Shown here: positions 51,497 through 60,879 of the stretch, piece after piece
How positions within the stretch are numbered: position 1 is the stretch's first letter
Layout: every line of letters starts with the position of its first letter
NCBI GenBank assembly: GCA_037133475.1
Contig: JBAXOB010000007.1
Span: forward strand, 1-64,000
DNA from: CAIVAT01 sp037133475
GTDB lineage: Bacteria > Bacteroidota > Bacteroidia > Bacteroidales > FEN-979
Direction of reading: 5' to 3'
DNA length: 64,000 nucleotides
The notes under the pieces: model-generated
Seen by the model: the letters and a program-made list of their open reading frames with translations, nothing else
Databases searched by the model: none
Told to the model about the DNA's origin: nothing
Position numbers and translations under genes: made by a program

Positions 51497-54274
51497 ATGG
51501 ATAAATTTGAGTACCTGAGCCAGATGGATAATTCCGTAATTGACGGATTATTTGAACAATACAAACAGGATCCTGCCAGTGTGGATGAAAGCTGGCGGAA
51601 GTTTTTCGAAGGATTTGAGTTCTGCCAGAAGAATTACAAGGCAGAGCAGGGGGATGCCTATCTCTACCCAAATGAATTCAAGGTGATGAACCTGATTGCC
51701 TCCTATCGCAACAGGGGGCACCTGTTTACACGCACAAATCCTGTGCGTACCAGGCGTAAATATTCGCCCACGCTTGATATAGAGAATTTCGGGCTTCAGC
51801 AGGATGACCTGCAAAAAACCTTCCAGGCAGGCAAGGAAATCGGACTTGGAAATGCCCGGCTCGCCGATATCATTGCTCATCTGCATCAAACCTACTGCCA
51901 GTCGGTAGGCGTTGAATATTATTATATCCGCAGGCCGGAAATCGTTGAATGGTTCAAACAAAAAATGGAACCGAACCGGAACACGCCAGCCTTCTCCATG
52001 GATGAAAAGCGGGGTATTTTGCGCAAGCTGGCCGATGGCGTGCTTTTTGAAAAATTCATCCATAAGAAATTTCCCGGCCAGAAAAGTTTTTCTCTTGAGG
52101 GGGTGGAGTCACTGATACCTGCACTGGAGGCCGTGATTCAGAAGGGGGCAGGGTTGGGCATTGAAGAATTTGTACTGGGGATGGCGCACCGCGGCCGCCT
52201 CAACGTGCTGGGAAACATCATGCATAAGCCTTTTACCGAAATATTCTCGGAATTTGAAGGGAAAGAATACGAAGATGAAGACCTGCTGGGCGATGTGAAG
52301 TACCACCTGGGCTATTCATACGAAGTGACCACGCCCATGGATCAAAGCGTCATCCTCACCCTTGCCCCGAACCCCTCTCATCTCGAAACCGTTGATCCCG
52401 TGGTTGAGGGAATCACCCGGGCCAAAATTGACCACCTCTATAACGGCGACAACAGCAAGGTGGCATCGGTACTTATCCATGGGGATGCCTCCATTTCGGG
52501 ACAGGGAATTATATACGAGCTGGTCCAGATGGCCGACCTGGAGGGTTATAAAACAGGCGGCACGGTCCATCTCGTGGTGAACAACCAGATCGGGTTCACC
52601 ACCAACTACCTCGACGGCCGGTCGAGCGTTTATTGTACCGATGTTGCCAAGACCATTCAGTCGCCTATTTTTCATGTGAATGCCGATGATGTGGAGGCCG
52701 TGGTCTATACGGTCCAGCTTGCCATGGAGTTTCGTGCAAAATTCCAGAAGGATATTTTCATCGACCTGCTGGGGTACCGCAAATATGGTCACAATGAAAG
52801 TGACGAACCCCGCTTTACCCAGCCAATCCTGTATAAAATCATCGAACAGCACCCCGACCCGCTGGAGATATACCTGAAAAAGCTGGAGGAGGAAAATTCG
52901 CTGGCATCGATCGATGTTGCAGGGATAAAAAACGAGATCAATACGCTTCTCGACCAGGGTTTTGAGTCGGCAAAAACCATCATCAAGGGTGATATCGCAC
53001 CCTTCCTGGGCAAACAATGGGAAAATCTCAGGAGGTCGGCACCTGTCGACTTTTATCTATCGCCTGATACTTCCATCACTGAAAACATGTTTTTTGAAAT
53101 TGGCGAAAAGCTTACTGCCCTGCCTGATGGGAAAACATTTTTCCGTAAGATCATCAAGATGCAGGAGGACCGTAAGGCAATGCTTGAATCGGGGAAACTC
53201 GACTGGGCCATGGGAGAACTCATGGCTTACGGGTCGCTCCTGGCTGAAGGCCATCCGGTGCGGCTTTCGGGTCAGGATTGCCAGCGGGGAACCTTCAGCC
53301 ATCGTCATGCCGTACTGACCGTTGAAGACTCCGAAGAAAAGTTCATCCCGCTGGATCATATTTCCGAAACAGGCACAAAACTAAGCATCTATAACTCACT
53401 GCTTTCCGAATATGGCGTGCTTGGGTTCGAATATGGTTATTCTTTTGGCACACCCGGCGGGCTGACCATCTGGGAGGCCCAGTTCGGCGATTTCAGCAAC
53501 GGGGCACAGGTCATCATCGACCAGTACATCAGCAGCGCCGAGGATAAATGGAAGGTTATGAACGGGGTGGTTTTGCTCTTACCGCATGGCTATGAAGGCC
53601 AGGGGCCTGAACATTCGTCGGCCAGGCTGGAAAGGTTCCTCTCGTTATGCGGCCATCACAACATTCAGATCGTCAATTGCACCACGCCGGCAAGCTTTTT
53701 TCATGTGCTGCGCCGTCAGCTTTACTGGCCGTTCCGCAAACCCCTGGTGGTTTTTACACCGAAGAGCCTGCTTCGGCATCCCCGCTGTGTCTCTTCACCT
53801 GGAAGTTTCACCTCCGGCAACTTCAGGGAGGTGCTGGATGATGAATCGGCTGATCCCGGGAAGATCCGCAGGGTCCTGTTCTGCAGCGGTAAAATCTATT
53901 ACGACCTGCTGGAAGAAAAGGAAAAACAGCAGAAAGAGGATGTGGCGATCATCAGGCTCGAGCAGCTCTATCCCCTCCCTGTGAACCAGTTGAATGCCAT
54001 TGTCGCCCGGTATCCCCTGACCACCCATTGGGAATGGGTTCAGGAAGAACCCGTCAACATGGGGGCATGGAAATTCATCTCCATCAATTTCAACACGGTG
54101 CCGTTGCATCACGTGGCAAGGCCGGCCAGCGGCAGTCCTGCGACAGGCTCCTCGCGCCTTCATAAGATCCAGCAAAGACTGATCGTTGAAAAGGCCCTCG
54201 GGAAATGCACCTGCGAGCATGCCAACGAATCCTGCCGGCTTCATTGCGCCGAACATGAACACCAGGTAAATTAA
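51497..54274 (+). CDS. sucA: 2-oxoglutarate dehydrogenase E1 component
   Basis: TPP-dependent decarboxylase of the 2-oxoglutarate dehydrogenase complex, 925 residues. The N-terminus MDKFEYLSQMDNSVIDGLFE is the E2-binding type, MAHRGRLNVLGNIMHKPFTE near 228-247 and HLVVNNQIGFTTNYLDGRSS near 355-375 are standard, and YRKYGHNESDEPRFTQPILY near 422-441 holds catalytic residues. SQDCQRGTFSHRHAVL-like sequence (SGQDCQRGTFSHRHAVL) near 592 starts the C-terminal transketolase domain. An unusual Cys/His tail (Cys904, 906, 913, 917; His908, 916, 920, 922) extends beyond the family end. sucB follows after 184 bases with its own promoter box; no E3 gene is in the window. Confidence 0.96.
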   Translation: MDKFEYLSQMDNSVIDGLFEQYKQDPASVDESWRKFFEGFEFCQKNYKAEQGDAYLYPNEFKVMNLIASYRNRGHLFTRTNPVRTRRKYSPTLDIENFGLQQDDLQKTFQAGKEIGLGNARLADIIAHLHQTYCQSVGVEYYYIRRPEIVEWFKQKMEPNRNTPAFSMDEKRGILRKLADGVLFEKFIHKKFPGQKSFSLEGVESLIPALEAVIQKGAGLGIEEFVLGMAHRGRLNVLGNIMHKPFTEIFSEFEGKEYEDEDLLGDVKYHLGYSYEVTTPMDQSVILTLAPNPSHLETVDPVVEGITRAKIDHLYNGDNSKVASVLIHGDASISGQGIIYELVQMADLEGYKTGGTVHLVVNNQIGFTTNYLDGRSSVYCTDVAKTIQSPIFHVNADDVEAVVYTVQLAMEFRAKFQKDIFIDLLGYRKYGHNESDEPRFTQPILYKIIEQHPDPLEIYLKKLEEENSLASIDVAGIKNEINTLLDQGFESAKTIIKGDIAPFLGKQWENLRRSAPVDFYLSPDTSITENMFFEIGEKLTALPDGKTFFRKIIKMQEDRKAMLESGKLDWAMGELMAYGSLLAEGHPVRLSGQDCQRGTFSHRHAVLTVEDSEEKFIPLDHISETGTKLSIYNSLLSEYGVLGFEYGYSFGTPGGLTIWEAQFGDFSNGAQVIIDQYISSAEDKWKVMNGVVLLLPHGYEGQGPEHSSARLERFLSLCGHHNIQIVNCTTPASFFHVLRRQLYWPFRKPLVVFTPKSLLRHPRCVSSPGSFTSGNFREVLDDESADPGKIRRVLFCSGKIYYDLLEEKEKQQKEDVAIIRLEQLYPLPVNQLNAIVARYPLTTHWEWVQEEPVNMGAWKFISINFNTVPLHHVARPASGSPATGSSRLHKIQQRLIVEKALGKCTCEHANESCRLHCAEHEHQVN

Positions 54275-54433
54275 TACAGATTTAGGTATTACCACCTGCC
54301 GGGTATAACCTGATATCCAAGCCAGTCCAGCCTGGTTTACCCTTGTTTTAGCCGGTATGCAAACCAAACCGGGTTAAATTGTCCCCCTGCGGCCTGGTCA
54401 TCATGAAGCAGAATCAACATCCGGAATATTCTA

Positions 54434-54441
54434 TATCTTTG
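54434..54441 (+). promoter_or_regulatory. Putative sucB promoter -7 box
   Basis: TATCTTTG, 17 bases before the sucB ATG. No good -33 element was found. Confidence 0.5.
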
Positions 54442-54458
54442 TATCCTAAATCATCGAT

Positions 54459-55706
54459 ATGGCAACAGAGATCAAAGTTCCCAGCCCGGGAGAATCGATA
54501 ACGCAGGTACAGCTGGCCAAATGGCTTGTTGCTGACGGGGATGCCGTTGAAAAAGACCAGGAGATTGTCGAGATAGATTCTGATAAGGCATCCTTCCCGG
54601 TAACCACGCCGGAGGAGGGCATAATAAAGATCATGGCACAGGAGGGTGAAACCATCGCCGTTGGAGCCGTGATTGCCCTGGTTGAAACAATAACCGGTGA
54701 AAATCAAAAGGCAAAAGCCACCATCCATAATGAAAAGCCGGCAAGTGCGGTGGAAGTTACCTCATCCCCGGTTCAAAAAGCACCAGTGCCCGCTGTGGCT
54801 TCTTTTCCGGTCAGCCTGCATGCCTCGCCACTTGCACGTAAGATTATAGAAGACAGGAAGGTTGACCCAGGGGAGATCACCGATGCCTTCCCCGGGAAAA
54901 AAATCACCCGGAAGGATATTGAGTCATTTGTCAGTCAAAAAAGGGTGAATTCCACCCCCGTTGCCTTCACCGGCAGCCGTGAGGTTGACCGGAAAAAGCT
55001 GACCACCCTGCGGCTGAAGCTGGGCGAACGCCTTGTTTCGGTGAAAAACCAAACGGCGATGCTGACGACCTTCAATGAAGTCAACATGCAGGGAATCATG
55101 AAGATTCGGGAAAAATATGGCGATTTGTTCAAGAATCGGTTTGGCGTAGGCGTCGGGTTCATGTCATTTTTCACCAAAGCCGTCGTGATTGCCCTCGGGG
55201 AATATCCCCAGGTCAATTCCATGCTCGATGGTGACGAATTGGTAACCCCGCGCTTTATCGACATTGGCATCGCGGTGAGCGCCCCCAAGGGTTTGGTCGT
55301 ACCGGTGCTGCGCAATACCGAGATGATGAGCATTGCCGAAATAGAGCTGAAGATCAAGGAGCTGGCCGTGAAAGCCCGTGACAATAAAATAACCATCGAC
55401 GACATGAAGGGGGGAACCTTTACCATCACCAATGGTGGGGTATTCGGTTCACTAATGTCAACGCCTATATTAAATCCTCCCCAGAGCGCCATCCTGGGAA
55501 TGCACAAGATCCAGGAGCGGCCCATTGCCGTTAACGGCCAGGTGATCATCGCACCCATGATGTACATCGCACTGTCATACGATCACCGCGTTATTGACGG
55601 CCGGGAATCGGTGAGTTTCCTCGTAAAGGTAAAGGAATTGCTGGAGGAACCTTCCCTGATGCTGACCGGGGGGATGGATCCTGTAAAGTTACTGCTGGAC
55701 CTCTAA
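54459..55706 (+). CDS. sucB: 2-oxoglutarate dehydrogenase E2, dihydrolipoyl succinyltransferase
   Basis: E2 core of 415 residues. The lipoyl domain (1-78) has the modified Lys in EIDSDKASF near 43-51. After a flexible linker comes a peripheral-subunit-binding domain (about 122-158, SPLARKIIEDRKVDPGEITD), then the catalytic domain (about 175-415). It ends with the acyltransferase signature ALSYDHRVIDGRESVSFL, where His-x3-Asp is catalytic. Order and proximity to sucA support the 2-oxoglutarate complex. nadB starts 9 bases after the stop. Confidence 0.95.
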   Translation: MATEIKVPSPGESITQVQLAKWLVADGDAVEKDQEIVEIDSDKASFPVTTPEEGIIKIMAQEGETIAVGAVIALVETITGENQKAKATIHNEKPASAVEVTSSPVQKAPVPAVASFPVSLHASPLARKIIEDRKVDPGEITDAFPGKKITRKDIESFVSQKRVNSTPVAFTGSREVDRKKLTTLRLKLGERLVSVKNQTAMLTTFNEVNMQGIMKIREKYGDLFKNRFGVGVGFMSFFTKAVVIALGEYPQVNSMLDGDELVTPRFIDIGIAVSAPKGLVVPVLRNTEMMSIAEIELKIKELAVKARDNKITIDDMKGGTFTITNGGVFGSLMSTPILNPPQSAILGMHKIQERPIAVNGQVIIAPMMYIALSYDHRVIDGRESVSFLVKVKELLEEPSLMLTGGMDPVKLLLDL

Positions 55707-55715
55707 AACAGACTC

Positions 55716-57293
55716 ATGAGAAAATATGTCGATTTCCTGGTGGTTGGCTCAGGAATAGCGGGGTTGACCTTTGCGCTCAAGGTGGCAAAGCATGGCAAGG
55801 TGTGTATCATTACCAAATCAAGGATGGATGATACCGCCACCAGTTGGGCCCAGGGAGGCATCGCGGCAGTCATGTACACACCCGATTCATACGAAAAACA
55901 TATCGCCGATACGATCATTGCCGGCGACGGGCTCTGTGATGAGCAGGTTGTCAGGTTCACCATCAAGGAGTCGACCGATCGTATCAAGGAGCTTGTCAAA
56001 TGGGGCACCAAATTCGATAAGACCAAAAGCGGCAGATATGACCTTGCCAAGGAGGGGGGCCATTCCGAGTATCGTGTTCTTCATCACAAGGACAGCACAG
56101 GGCGGGAGATAGAAAACACCCTGCTGGAACAGGTCAAGAAACACCCCAATATTGAAATCCTCGAAAACCACTTCACCATCGACATCATCACCCAGCATCA
56201 CCTGGGGGTGGAGGTAAACAGCCGCACAAAGGATATTACCTGCTACGGGGCCTTTGTCATGAACCCCCTGACCCGCCTGGTTGATACCGTGCTGTCGAAG
56301 GTCACCCTCATCGCCACCGGCGGCGCTGGCAATGTATACAACAACACGACCAACCCGCTGATTTCGACCGGCGACGGCATTGCCATGGTTTACCGTGCAA
56401 AGGGAGTGGTCGAGAACATGGAGTTTATCCAGTTTCATCCGACGGCGCTTTATCACCCGGAGGAAAAACCTGCATTCCTGATCTCTGAAGCGCTGCGGGG
56501 ATTTGGAGCTGTTTTAAAAACCCGCGACGGCAAGGAATTCATGCACAAGTATGATCCGAGGCTTTCCCTGGCCCCGCGCGACATTGTTGCACGGGCCGTC
56601 GACAACGAATTAAAGCTCAGCGGTGAGGATTACCTGTGGCTCGATTGCCGCCATCTCAACAAGAATGAACTGATCAACCATTTCCCTACTATTTATGCAA
56701 AATGCCTGAGCATCGGCATCGATATCAGCAAAGATATGATCCCGGTAGTTCCGACCGCACATTATACCTGCGGGGGGATCAAAGTTGACCAGTATGGCCG
56801 CAGTTCCATTGTAAACCTCTATGCTTCGGGAGAATGTTCCTCAACCGGCCTGCATGGCGCCAACAGGCTCGCCTCCAACTCCCTTCTTGAATCCCTGGTG
56901 TTTTCGCACCGCGCCAGCGAACAGGCCATAAGCCAGATTAAAAACATCTCCCTCTGTCATGCAATCCCCGACTGGAACGCGGAGGGGATGGTACTGAACG
57001 AAGAGATGATCCTGATCACCCAGTCGATGAAGGAGCTACAGGCCATCATGAGCAGCTATGTCGGGATCGTGCGTTCAAACCTCAGGCTGCAGCGGGCGTT
57101 CGACAGGCTGGAACTGTTATACCGCGAATCGGAAGACCTCTATAACAAGTCGATCCTCACCACCCGGCTGTGCGAGTTGCGCAACCTGATCAATATCGGT
57201 TACCTGATCATCAAGGCCGCCCGGCGCCGCCATGAGAGCAGGGGACTGCATTATTCACTCGACTATCCCAGGAGCGCATCTTCGATCCGATGA
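55716..57293 (+). CDS. nadB: L-aspartate oxidase
   Basis: FAD enzyme of 525 residues that oxidises L-aspartate to iminoaspartate for NAD synthesis, using oxygen or fumarate. The N-terminal FAD motif is DFLVVGSGIAGLTFALKVA at 5-23, followed by SWAQGGIAAVM near 43-53, EGGHSEYRVLHHKDSTGREI near 112-131, QFHPTALYH near 243-251 and VPTAHYTCGGIKVDQYGRSS near 349-368. The last part (EGMVLNEEMILITQSMKELQ onward) is the succinate-dehydrogenase-like C domain. nadA and nadC are not in the window. It is adjacent to sucB and the gamma-carbonic-anhydrase-like gene on the same strand. Confidence 0.96.
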   Translation: MRKYVDFLVVGSGIAGLTFALKVAKHGKVCIITKSRMDDTATSWAQGGIAAVMYTPDSYEKHIADTIIAGDGLCDEQVVRFTIKESTDRIKELVKWGTKFDKTKSGRYDLAKEGGHSEYRVLHHKDSTGREIENTLLEQVKKHPNIEILENHFTIDIITQHHLGVEVNSRTKDITCYGAFVMNPLTRLVDTVLSKVTLIATGGAGNVYNNTTNPLISTGDGIAMVYRAKGVVENMEFIQFHPTALYHPEEKPAFLISEALRGFGAVLKTRDGKEFMHKYDPRLSLAPRDIVARAVDNELKLSGEDYLWLDCRHLNKNELINHFPTIYAKCLSIGIDISKDMIPVVPTAHYTCGGIKVDQYGRSSIVNLYASGECSSTGLHGANRLASNSLLESLVFSHRASEQAISQIKNISLCHAIPDWNAEGMVLNEEMILITQSMKELQAIMSSYVGIVRSNLRLQRAFDRLELLYRESEDLYNKSILTTRLCELRNLINIGYLIIKAARRRHESRGLHYSLDYPRSASSIR

Positions 57294-57324
57294 CCAGAGC
57301 CTCAATCCTATAAAATCAAATTGA

Positions 57325-57837
57325 ATGGCATTCATAAAATCAGTAAAAGGGGTGTTGCCTCAATTGGGCAAAAATTGTTTTCTTGCCGATAATGCCACCC
57401 TTACGGGCGACATCATCATGGGCGACGACTGCAGCGTATGGTTCAATGCCGTGGTCCGGGGCGATGTGAACACCATCCGCATCGGGAACAATGTCAACAT
57501 CCAGGATGGCGCGATCGTTCATTGCACCTACCTGAAAGCTCCCGTTACCATAGGGGACAACGTTTCCATCGCGCATAACGCCATCATCCACGGATGTACC
57601 ATCCACGACAACGTGCTGATCGGAATGGGAGCCATCATCATGGACGGGGCAGTAATCCACAGCAACTCCATCGTGGGAGCAGGAGCCTTGATAACAGAGG
57701 GAACAATAGTGGAATCCGGCTCGGTATGGGCCGGCCTGCCCGCCAAAAAGGTAAAGGATATCGACCAGGCCCTACTGGAGGGACAGGTTAACAGGATTTC
57801 GCGAAACTACAACATGTACGCGGGCTGGTATGATTAG
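57325..57837 (+). CDS. Gamma carbonic anhydrase family protein
   Basis: Left-handed beta-helix protein of 170 residues. Hexapeptide repeats run from about 20 to 130, with ADNATLTGDIIMGDDCSVWF, the His in AIVHCTYLKAPVTIG near 68-83, and SIAHNAIIHGCTIHDNVLIG near 88-107. Three metal-ligand His of the family (in IVHC and AHNAIIHG) are present. It could be a carbonic anhydrase or act in a structural or ferripyochelin-binding-type role; members in bacteria are often of uncertain activity. It starts 31 bases after nadB. Confidence 0.88.
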   Translation: MAFIKSVKGVLPQLGKNCFLADNATLTGDIIMGDDCSVWFNAVVRGDVNTIRIGNNVNIQDGAIVHCTYLKAPVTIGDNVSIAHNAIIHGCTIHDNVLIGMGAIIMDGAVIHSNSIVGAGALITEGTIVESGSVWAGLPAKKVKDIDQALLEGQVNRISRNYNMYAGWYD

Positions 57838-57878
57838 CCGGTTGGGTCTGGCGGTTCGTTAAACCCCTCCCCTATGTT

Positions 57879-60059
57879 TCACCATATCTTAATCTCATCA
57901 AGAAAAAGCCAGGCCTTTTCTCCGGCGCCGGGATGTCCCTTTGGACAATGGCCGATATTCTGCGCAAAAACCCTTACATACCTGGCAGCCTTGAGTGGCC
58001 GGGCGCTGCCTGGCAACGGGTTACCTTTCGCCGCATCGCCGCTATCATTCCCGCAGCTGCTCCAGGCAAACGTTCGCCGAACTGGTTCCTTTTTCTGGAC
58101 GTTACCGGATGGCGTAAATTCAGCAACCTTTGCATAGCTGATCCCGTCGGGGGAGGTACTGATTTCAATCCTGACGGGCAAAAATATCCAGGAAGCGGGA
58201 TCCTCAAGCACGGAAACACTGATGGAATCAAGGGTTCCTGGTTTCCCAAGGTCGATGACCCCATCAAAATCATCACCCAGGTAACCCTGCCAGTGGCCGT
58301 CATAAAACTTTTCGGAGGCTTCAATCCCATCCAGCAAGGCATTGGTTCCACCGGTGTATTGTTGCGAATTTTCAAACCTGGTTACCAATGACTGATCGAC
58401 TCCGCGATGGTTAATAAAAGTTGCATTCCGGATTTGGAGGGAGGGCTGGTTTTCCCGGAAAGCCCTTGCCCTGATCCGGGCCGATTGCTCCAGGTGCATT
58501 TTCCCCTGGTACAACGGCGATTTCGCGTCAGGCTCGCTACCATCCAAGGTATACCGGATCCGGCAACCCGTGTCAAAACACGACAATGCCAGGTATCTCC
58601 TGTGATCAGTACTATCGGTGTTTATATCAATTTCGACCTCCCGTGCAAAAAACGGCATGGTGTCGCTGCGGAAGGGCGCCGCCGGCAACCCCGCCTGGTT
58701 GAAGAGGTTCACCGAAGATGTATCGGTAAATGCGTACCTGACATATAACGGGTCGGGAACACTGTCGCTGGTCACCACAACCGCGTTCCCCTCTATGGCT
58801 GCTGCGGCCATTTTAAACATGCCATCTTTTCCGGCCAGGGTGAATCCCGCCGGGGGGCCTCCCATTGAAACCAGGCTGTCGGCAAAATCATAATAAATGC
58901 GGATCCCGCCCTTTTCACGCTGTACCTCTTTAACTACTGGTCCCGAATAGTAAAGATGCTCCCTGCCATAGGTTTTTGCAAGAGCCCACAATGCAAGCCG
59001 CTGACCCACCTCCTGTTTGTTTTTCGGATGAATATCGCCCGGATTGCCGATATCCATGGTCAGCACCATCCCGGTGTTCGGGAGGGCAAGCGCTTTCGTT
59101 TGCGCTTCACGCAGGTAGGCTGCAGCAGGAAAGGGCTCCTTATAGTCAAACGGGGCAATCTGGACAAAATAAAAGGGGAAATCGCCCTGCTGCCAGTCTC
59201 GCCGCCAGTTCCGGATCATTGCCGGAAACAGACTGCCATAGAGATCGGCATCCAGGATATTCGTTTCACCCTGGTACCAGATGACACCGCGGATCCGGTA
59301 GTTGATCAGGGGATGGATCATGGCATTATAGAGGACCGATACCCTTCGTTCATTGCGGTGCCGGCCATTCGGAGATGACAGGTAATATTGCAGCCGCGGC
59401 TCGGCAGCCAAAAAGGTACTGTCAGTCCAGGCCTCAGCAGGCGTTCCCCCGATATTCGAAGAGATCAGGCCGACAGGAACATCCAGAAAGTCAAAAAGGC
59501 ATTTGCCGAAAAACCAGGCCGTAGCGCTGAAATCAGCCACTGTTGAAAGGCTGGCAACCTGCCATGTGACTTCGCAGGAATCGGCAGGTGTTCCTGAAAA
59601 TCCATGTTGCACCTGGCATAACCTGATCCGGGAATAATCATGCCTCCTGATATCTTTCTTCCCGGTTTTATAAAGATGCCAGCCTCCGAGCTTGCTGATT
59701 GAAAATTCCATATTCGACTGGCCGGAGCAAAGCCAAACCTCGCCAAAAAGGATATCCGATAAGACTATCCTGTTTTCGCCTTCCACGGTGAGGCTATGCG
59801 GACCACCTGCCATTCCTGTTGGAATCCGGATCAGCCATTTCCCGGATGAGGCTGCCACTATTGACGGGCGTTCTACCAGCCAGCTTGCGGTAATGGTGAC
59901 CTTTTCACCGGGAGAGGCCCATCCCCAGATATTTACAACCGATTGCTGCTGTAAAACCATTCCCGAGGCGAGCACCGAAGGCAACCTTACTTTGGCAAAC
60001 GATGGAATTGAAGTGATAAACAGGCAACATAAGAAAAGCGCTCTCAGCTTACTCATCAT
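57879..60059 (-). CDS. Sialate O-acetylesterase-like protein with C-terminal carbohydrate-binding regions
   Basis: Exported protein of 726 residues. A signal peptide (1-22) is followed by an N-terminal beta domain (VRLPSVLASGMVLQQQS) and the SGNH/SASA esterase domain (about 105-390), with GEVWLCSGQSNMEFSIS near 105-121 (nucleophile Ser in GQSNM), GVIWYQGETN near 258-267 and DIHPKNKQEVGQRL near 337-350 (catalytic His). A chitobiase-like C domain (CRIRYTLDGSEPD at about 505-517) and a discoidin-like end (FDGVIDLGKPGTLDSISVSV near 623-642) follow. It likely removes O-acetyl groups from sialic acid or another acetylated glycan. No sialidase or glycan transporter is adjacent. Confidence 0.9.
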   Translation of the reverse strand: MMSKLRALFLCCLFITSIPSFAKVRLPSVLASGMVLQQQSVVNIWGWASPGEKVTITASWLVERPSIVAASSGKWLIRIPTGMAGGPHSLTVEGENRIVLSDILFGEVWLCSGQSNMEFSISKLGGWHLYKTGKKDIRRHDYSRIRLCQVQHGFSGTPADSCEVTWQVASLSTVADFSATAWFFGKCLFDFLDVPVGLISSNIGGTPAEAWTDSTFLAAEPRLQYYLSSPNGRHRNERRVSVLYNAMIHPLINYRIRGVIWYQGETNILDADLYGSLFPAMIRNWRRDWQQGDFPFYFVQIAPFDYKEPFPAAAYLREAQTKALALPNTGMVLTMDIGNPGDIHPKNKQEVGQRLALWALAKTYGREHLYYSGPVVKEVQREKGGIRIYYDFADSLVSMGGPPAGFTLAGKDGMFKMAAAAIEGNAVVVTSDSVPDPLYVRYAFTDTSSVNLFNQAGLPAAPFRSDTMPFFAREVEIDINTDSTDHRRYLALSCFDTGCRIRYTLDGSEPDAKSPLYQGKMHLEQSARIRARAFRENQPSLQIRNATFINHRGVDQSLVTRFENSQQYTGGTNALLDGIEASEKFYDGHWQGYLGDDFDGVIDLGKPGTLDSISVSVLEDPASWIFLPVRIEISTSPDGISYAKVAEFTPSGNVQKKEPVRRTFAWSSCGNDSGDAAKGNPLPGSARPLKAARYVRVFAQNIGHCPKGHPGAGEKAWLFLDEIKIW

Positions 60060-60120
60060 CCGTGGGATTTAGGACAATATTAAGAAAAAAGGGTATAGCT
60101 CCTGTAATTTAAAAACTCCC

Positions 60121-60128
60121 TATCTTTG
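60121..60128 (+). promoter_or_regulatory. Putative OmpA-family gene promoter -7 box
   Basis: TATCTTTG, 47 bases before the ATG; -33 region AT-rich without exact TTTG. Confidence 0.45.
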
Positions 60129-60175
60129 GCTATTCAATCATCTACTCAAATATTCATCCTAACAAACTGTTTACC

Positions 60176-60877
60176 ATGACATCCCGTTTTTTTTCCACCT
60201 CTTTTTTCCTCATGATATTTTGCTTTTTCGCCTCCATAAGCAGCGGACAGGAGGTAAAGCATTCGGAAAACGAAGCGGTGTTCAATGTGGTTGCCAGCAG
60301 CAAAAGCGGTAAACCCAGGGAGGGAGAGGTTATCACGCTGATCAGCCAGAAAACAAAAAAAAGTTACCAGGGAACAACCAGCGCCGAAGGGAAATGTACC
60401 ATCATTATCCCCTCCGCCGACAAGTATGATATCTTCTACAAGCATTTCAACCAGCAGGTTAAATACCACGATGTGGATGTGCCGGGGGGCGAACACCGCA
60501 TGTCCTTTACCCTGAGCATGAAATATGATCCACCCAGGACCTTCACCTTGAAAAATGTTTTTTTCGATACCGGGAAGGCAACCTTAACAAAGGAATCCTA
60601 TCCTGCCCTGAACGAACTGGTTGACGCGCTCAAAACCAAACCCGCGATGGTTATTGAGATTGCAGGCCACACCGACAATACCGGTTCAGCCGAAGCCAAC
60701 CAGCTCCTGTCGGCCGGCAGGGCCGGATCGGTAAGGGACTTCCTTATCAGCAAGGGTGTTAAACCAATGCAGGTGAAGGCCAAAGGATATGGAGAAACGC
60801 AGCCCGTTGCCGACAATTCAACCGAAGAGGGCCGCCAGCAAAACAGGCGTACCGAAGTAAGAATAATAAATGACTGA
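60176..60877 (+). CDS. OmpA-family protein
   Basis: Exported protein of 233 residues with a signal peptide (1-24, ending ASISSGQ). The mid part (25-120) is a beta-rich domain resembling the carboxypeptidase-regulatory type (SKSGKPREGEVITLISQ then YQGTTSAEGKCTIIIP). The C-terminal OmpA domain (about 128-233) has FFDTGKATLTKESYPALNEL, IEIAGHTDNTGSAEANQLLS and RAGSVRDFLISKG, which bind peptidoglycan in the periplasm. No beta-barrel is present. An acyltransferase gene starts 2 bases after the stop, so the two are one operon. Confidence 0.92.
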   Translation: MTSRFFSTSFFLMIFCFFASISSGQEVKHSENEAVFNVVASSKSGKPREGEVITLISQKTKKSYQGTTSAEGKCTIIIPSADKYDIFYKHFNQQVKYHDVDVPGGEHRMSFTLSMKYDPPRTFTLKNVFFDTGKATLTKESYPALNELVDALKTKPAMVIEIAGHTDNTGSAEANQLLSAGRAGSVRDFLISKGVKPMQVKAKGYGETQPVADNSTEEGRQQNRRTEVRIIND

Positions 60878-60879
60878 CC

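Noticed and set aside
54275..54458. Possible attenuator or riboswitch between sucA and sucB
   Set aside because: Only short 6-base inverted segments are visible, without a T run or known aptamer pattern; the -7 box explains the gap better.
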